Assembly (NCBI GenBank): GCA_002482885.1 | Contig: DLGW01000019.1 | Span: 4,504 to 68,503 of the forward strand | DNA length: 64,000 bases | Direction of reading: 5' to 3' | From: Flavobacteriaceae bacterium UBA7684 | GTDB lineage: Bacteria > Bacteroidota > Bacteroidia > Flavobacteriales > Flavobacteriaceae | Shown here: piece after piece, positions 60,821-64,000 of the stretch | Numbering within the stretch: position 1 is the stretch's first letter | Layout: every line of letters begins with the position of its first letter | The notes under the pieces: generated by a model | The model's database searches: none | Told to the model about the DNA's origin: nothing | The model's input: the letters and a program-made list of their open reading frames with translations, nothing else | Program-made: the position numbers and the translations under genes

Positions 60821-61843
60821 TTATTCTCCGTGTATCACTTTAGATTTTCCGTCTTTAGTTACTGTCCATTTGGCATTACAAGTACGGTCTCCAAAATCAA
60901 CTTTAATGTTGTTACCACGCATACGCATTTCAATTTCACCGGCAATCACTTTTCCAAATACAGCTAAGGCTCTTCCTCCAATTAATTTACCTATACAGTT
61001 GGCTTTGGTGTATAAAGTTTTTGTTACTTTAATGCTGTTTTTACCGCCGTCTGGAAAAATAGATTCGGAATTGATACTTACTTCATAATCAAAAGCTTGC
61101 TTTTTAACCGTTCCCTCCATAATAATGTTTCCGTTAGCATCCATTTCGTAAACCGGATTTCCATTTTCGTCAACGGCTAATTTGCCTTTTTCGGTAATGG
61201 TAGCCGTACGGGTAATTTTAACAGGACCTTCTTCGATAACCAAATTGTTTAACACGGTTGTTCTTCCATCAGTACCAAAACGACTAACACTCATTTCTCC
61301 GCTTAAGGTAGTATTTCCATAACCAAATTTGTTAAAAATGAAAATTACTTTTCCATCTGTTCCAATTTTAAAGGTTAAAGCACTTTTTAGAATTTTTCCA
61401 TTGCGATTGCAACTGCCATCGGTAGGAAAGTCATAACAACCGTAGATATTACCTGTGCTTAAATCGATAGACATTTTTGGTTTTTGACCACAAATGATAG
61501 GAGGGGATAAAACCGAAGCTGTATTAGAATTTACAACGAAAAATTGGTCGCATAACAAACCAGAAGTGGTTTTATTTGCAGGGTTTTGTTTGCCAGCTTT
61601 AATTAAATCGCTTACAAAATTTTCTGGAATTTCAGGAATTTCTTCGGCAATAGTTCCGATTTCTGCCACTACGTTGTTCGAAGTTAACTCGGTGTTAAAA
61701 TCAGTTTCTACTTCGTCGATGGTCATTGCTTTAACTACTTCTGGGGTAGTTGTTGTGTTGCTATTGTTGTCGTCTTTACTACAATAGGTTAAGGTTGCAA
61801 TAGCTGTTAATAAAGCAACCCCTGAAAGGATTTTTTGTTTCAT
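60821..61843 (-). CDS. lipoprotein, paralog 1 of a tandem pair
   Basis: 340 residues with a lipoprotein signal (TLTYC, Cys21) followed by a low-complexity SKDDNNSNTTTTPE linker. The body is beta-rich with CNRNGKILKSALTF, FNKFGYGNTTLSGEM and a C-terminal RGNNIKVDFGDRTCNAKWTV containing conserved cysteines. The family is unknown to me. It is clearly related to the lipoprotein encoded at 62069-62917 (shared DFGD-TC--KWT and G-C-RNGK segments) but much diverged, with about 60 extra residues. Surface or periplasmic location is expected; function unknown. Confidence 0.8.
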   Translation of the reverse strand: MKQKILSGVALLTAIATLTYCSKDDNNSNTTTTPEVVKAMTIDEVETDFNTELTSNNVVAEIGTIAEEIPEIPENFVSDLIKAGKQNPANKTTSGLLCDQFFVVNSNTASVLSPPIICGQKPKMSIDLSTGNIYGCYDFPTDGSCNRNGKILKSALTFKIGTDGKVIFIFNKFGYGNTTLSGEMSVSRFGTDGRTTVLNNLVIEEGPVKITRTATITEKGKLAVDENGNPVYEMDANGNIIMEGTVKKQAFDYEVSINSESIFPDGGKNSIKVTKTLYTKANCIGKLIGGRALAVFGKVIAGEIEMRMRGNNIKVDFGDRTCNAKWTVTKDGKSKVIHGE

Positions 61844-61872
61844 AAAAGTTGTATTTAGGTGTTTAGTATTTT

Positions 61873-61880
61873 CAAATATA
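61873..61880 (-). promoter_or_regulatory. -7 box of lipoprotein paralog 1
   Basis: TATATTTG on the minus strand, 29 bases before the ATG. Confidence 0.5.
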
Positions 61881-61980
61881 TGTTTTTTATATTTAAAAAT
61901 GGACGATTTATGGAGTGCGAATATTAAAATTACCCATTTTGTGTAGGTATTTTTTAAGGATGTGGTAATCTATTAACGTT

Positions 61981-62013
61981 GCTTGTGGTCAATTGGCCAA
62001 TAAGAATATATAA
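61981..62013 (+). pseudogene. detached copy of the rlmN 3' end
   Basis: 33 bases encode ACGQLANKNI and a stop, identical to the end of rlmN (60740-60772) except for one base. No start or upstream rlmN sequence is attached, so it is a duplicated fragment. It is followed by a CCCCCGC-type terminator exactly as in the original. Confidence 0.85.
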
Positions 62014-62042
62014 AAAAACCCCCGCTTATAGCGGGGGTTTTT
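62014..62042. terminator. terminator next to the rlmN-tail copy
   Basis: Perfect 13-bp stem AAAAACCCCCGCT / AGCGGGGGTTTTT with a 3-base loop. It ends transcription of lipoprotein paralog 2 on the minus strand. Confidence 0.9.
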
Positions 62043-62068
62043 GCGATTATTTATAAGAGTAAATGGTT

Positions 62069-62917
62069 TTATAAACTAACTACTTCTACAGTTTTATTGT
62101 TTACTTTTAATGTCCATTTAGATTTACACGTTCCGTCTCCGAAATCTAAAGAACCCATGTTGCCTCTGATTTTAAATTCAATAGATCCTTTAACGAATCT
62201 TGGAGCTAAACCAATAGATGTACAAGCGGTTTTTATGATTAATGGATTTTTAATAGTAACAACATTTTGTTTACCATCTGAGAAAATGGTGGTCCAAGTT
62301 CCTGTAGTAGAGAATTCATCGTCAGCCTCTGTTTCAGTGTCATTACCAGCTATTTGTGTCTGAACATAATTAGAAGATTTATCAACAGTACCGTCAGGAG
62401 TTTTGATTGTCAATCTTCTTAATTGTGTATTTATGACACGCTCTTTTTTGTCGTTAAACGATTTTGTAATTAACATTACGCCATTAAGTGTGTATTCCCC
62501 TTGATTGAAATTTGTAAAAGTAAAAGTTATAGCCTTAGTTAAAACATTAACGCTGATTACTAACTTTCCTTTTACAGTTTTACCGTTTCTGGTACAACCT
62601 GTATCTCCTAAATTGTAAGTGTAGGTTAAATTTGGTAAGGTTAAAGCTTTTTCGGGAGTTATATCACAAATTTTTGGACCATCTGGAATAACGATAGTCC
62701 CTTTACCTGCAGAGGTAGGAATCTCGTCATACATACCTGCAAAATCATTCGAAAAATCTTCGGCTTTGATTTCTGTTTTAATGTCTGACTCAACTTGTGC
62801 TTCGGTCATTACCGTTGGGGTTTCAGTTGTGGTGCTGTTATCCGCATCGTCTTTACTACAACTTGCGAAAGAAAAGATTAAAGCTAGAACGCTTATTTTT
62901 AAAATGTTTGTTTTCAT
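62069..62917 (-). CDS. lipoprotein, paralog 2 of a tandem pair
   Basis: 282 residues with a lipoprotein signal (FSFASC, Cys20) and an SKDDADNSTTTETPT linker. The same domain as paralog 1 follows: GCTRNGKTVKGKLVIS, FNQGEYTLNGVMLI, and the C-terminal IEFKIRGNMGSLDFGDGTCKSKWTL. The start is the ATG at 62917; an upstream ATG would add codons through the promoter. The two genes are adjacent, on the same strand and each end at a CCCCCGC terminator, consistent with a tandem duplication. Function unknown. Confidence 0.8.
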   Translation of the reverse strand: MKTNILKISVLALIFSFASCSKDDADNSTTTETPTVMTEAQVESDIKTEIKAEDFSNDFAGMYDEIPTSAGKGTIVIPDGPKICDITPEKALTLPNLTYTYNLGDTGCTRNGKTVKGKLVISVNVLTKAITFTFTNFNQGEYTLNGVMLITKSFNDKKERVINTQLRRLTIKTPDGTVDKSSNYVQTQIAGNDTETEADDEFSTTGTWTTIFSDGKQNVVTIKNPLIIKTACTSIGLAPRFVKGSIEFKIRGNMGSLDFGDGTCKSKWTLKVNNKTVEVVSL

Positions 62918-62947
62918 AAATAGATTGTTTTTAGTTGTTAATGTAAT

Positions 62948-62955
62948 CAAATATA
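62948..62955 (-). promoter_or_regulatory. -7 box of lipoprotein paralog 2
   Basis: TATATTTG on the minus strand, 30 bases before the ATG, the same distance as for paralog 1. Confidence 0.5.
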
Positions 62956-63078
62956 AAAAAATCATTAAATATCATAATATTTATTTTAGGTTTATTTTAT
63001 GGTTGCATATTAAAACTACTCGTAATGGGTAGGTTTTTTTAAACGGTTGTTGTGTTTTAAGCATTAAGTATATTTAGA

Positions 63079-63109
63079 TTGAATTTTAAGTATTGAATAA
63101 TTATATTTG
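63079..63109 (+). promoter_or_regulatory. promoter of the polyprenyl synthetase gene
   Basis: TTG at 63079-63081, 20 bases, then TATATTTG at 63102-63109. The ATG follows after 6 bases, so the transcript would be leaderless or nearly so. Confidence 0.6.
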
Positions 63110-63115
63110 ACACTT

Positions 63116-64000
63116 ATGAAAATAACTGAACAAATCAAACAGCCTATATATGACGAAATGGAACTTTTTGAAAAAAAGTTCTATCAATTCATGTCATCTA
63201 AAGTCGCCCTGCTGAATCGGATTACTTATTACATTGTAAATAGTAAAGGCAAACAAATGCGCCCGATGTTTGTTTTTTTAACGGCTAAAATGGTTTCTGG
63301 TGGTCAGGTTAACGAAAGAACTTACCGAGGCGCTTCGGTTATCGAATTAATCCATACGGCTACCTTAGTACACGATGATGTGGTAGACGATAGTAATAAA
63401 CGCAGAGGTTTCTTTTCTATCAATGCGCTTTGGAAAAATAAAATTGCAGTTTTAGTGGGGGATTATTTGTTGTCTAAAGGATTATTACTTTCTATTGATA
63501 ATGATGATTTTGATTTGCTGAAAATTATTTCGGTAGCTGTTCGCGAAATGAGCGAAGGAGAATTACTACAAATTGAAAAAGCCCGAAGATTAGATATTAC
63601 CGAAGATATTTATTTTGAAATCATTCGTCAAAAAACGGCAACTTTAATTGCCTCTTGTTGTGCGTTAGGCGCTAAATCGGTTTCTGATGATTTAGAGCAA
63701 GTAAAAAAAATGCACCGTTTTGGTGAATTAATTGGTTTGGCTTTTCAGATTAAAGACGATTTATTCGATTATACCGACGATGCCATTGGGAAACCTACGG
63801 GAATTGATATTAAGGAGCAAAAAATGACTTTGCCGTTGATTTATGTGTTAAATAATTGTTCGGAATCCGAAAAAAGTTGGGTTATTAATTCCGTTAAAAA
63901 TCACAATAAGGATAAAAAAAGAGTCAAAGAAGTTATTGAGTTTGTAAAAAAGAATGGAGGCTTAGAATACGCTTCCGAAAAAATGATAGCCTATAAACAA
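63116..64000 (+). CDS. polyprenyl synthetase family protein (partial, cut by window end)
   Basis: At least 295 codons from the ATG, still open at the window edge. It is a trans-type isoprenyl diphosphate synthase, which adds isopentenyl units to an allylic diphosphate. The first aspartate-rich motif is LVHDDVVDD with KGKQMRPMFVFLTAKM before it, and the second is FQIKDDLFDYTDD with GKPTGIDIKEQKMTLPLIY after it. Both metal-binding motifs are intact. Full family length is about 325 residues, so only some 30 are missing. The product (octaprenyl or similar, for menaquinone) cannot be told from this. Confidence 0.95.
   Translation, partial: MKITEQIKQPIYDEMELFEKKFYQFMSSKVALLNRITYYIVNSKGKQMRPMFVFLTAKMVSGGQVNERTYRGASVIELIHTATLVHDDVVDDSNKRRGFFSINALWKNKIAVLVGDYLLSKGLLLSIDNDDFDLLKIISVAVREMSEGELLQIEKARRLDITEDIYFEIIRQKTATLIASCCALGAKSVSDDLEQVKKMHRFGELIGLAFQIKDDLFDYTDDAIGKPTGIDIKEQKMTLPLIYVLNNCSESEKSWVINSVKNHNKDKKRVKEVIEFVKKNGGLEYASEKMIAYKQ

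Noticed and set aside
63010..63045. Hairpin-like CTACTC / GGGTAG before the polyprenyl synthetase gene
   Set aside because: Short, with bulges, and no gene upstream on that strand to terminate; probably chance.

Overview
This window is an AT-rich chromosomal segment from a member of the Flavobacteriaceae (Bacteroidota), probably close to Flavobacterium. The evidence is a gliding/type IX secretion block (GldJ, PorU, PorV), type IX C-terminal sorting domains, SxxC lipoproteins, promoters of the Bacteroidota TAnnTTTG type, few Shine-Dalgarno sequences, and core genes typical of the family. No tRNA, rRNA, CRISPR array, prophage or intact insertion sequence is visible. Most of the window is conserved core genome, and the accessory material is concentrated at about 51.9-55.0 kb and 60.8-62.9 kb.

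Layout. 0-4.7 kb: rpoC and a DUF3467 gene. 4.8-10.8 kb: a MarR regulator and a three-gene beta-oxidation operon in the order of Bacillus fadN-fadA-fadE. 10.9-14 kb: a divergent set of envelope genes (YceI, a c-type cytochrome lipoprotein, an OB-fold protein, a CxxCH protein with a type IX sorting tail, a DUF5777 barrel). 14-22 kb: corA, a coiled-coil membrane protein, rlmH, nadC, a YihY/BrkB membrane protein, priA and an exported pirin. 22-24 kb: dnaK. 24.5-27.9 kb: a probable zinc-uptake divergon (TonB receptor, lipoprotein, Fur-family regulator) with two palindromic operators. 28-33.9 kb: mutS2, a DCC thiol protein, an MtfA-like peptidase, an epimerase and murF. 33.9-40.8 kb: gldJ, porU, porV. 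41-43.6 kb: pdhA-pdhC. 43.8-47 kb: a cobalamin riboswitch, a BtuB-like receptor and a BtuG-like propeller lipoprotein. 47-52 kb: an FGE-like protein, accA, dnaB and a protein often called asparagine synthetase B. 52-55 kb: an accessory patch with a sorting-domain protein, a gene remnant and two lipoproteins. 55-64 kb: a DEAD-box helicase, a membrane protein, a PASTA protein, an rluD-type gene, menB, rlmN, two tandem paralogous lipoproteins, and a polyprenyl synthetase cut by the window end.

Five observations stand out. (1) The full-length PriA has lost the Walker A lysine/threonine and the motif VI arginines while keeping its zinc cysteines. (2) Intergenic DNA carries degenerate heptamer arrays, and two of them are arranged as inverted arms. 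(3) Modular double-hairpin repeats fall into three sequence families, one with three copies in this window. (4) The 3' tail of rlmN and a terminator have been duplicated 1241 bp away, next to tandem lipoprotein paralogs. (5) Two metal/cofactor uptake modules carry readable regulation: a palindrome pair over a divergent promoter, and a B12 riboswitch. All functional names rest on motif recognition by eye; no database search was run.
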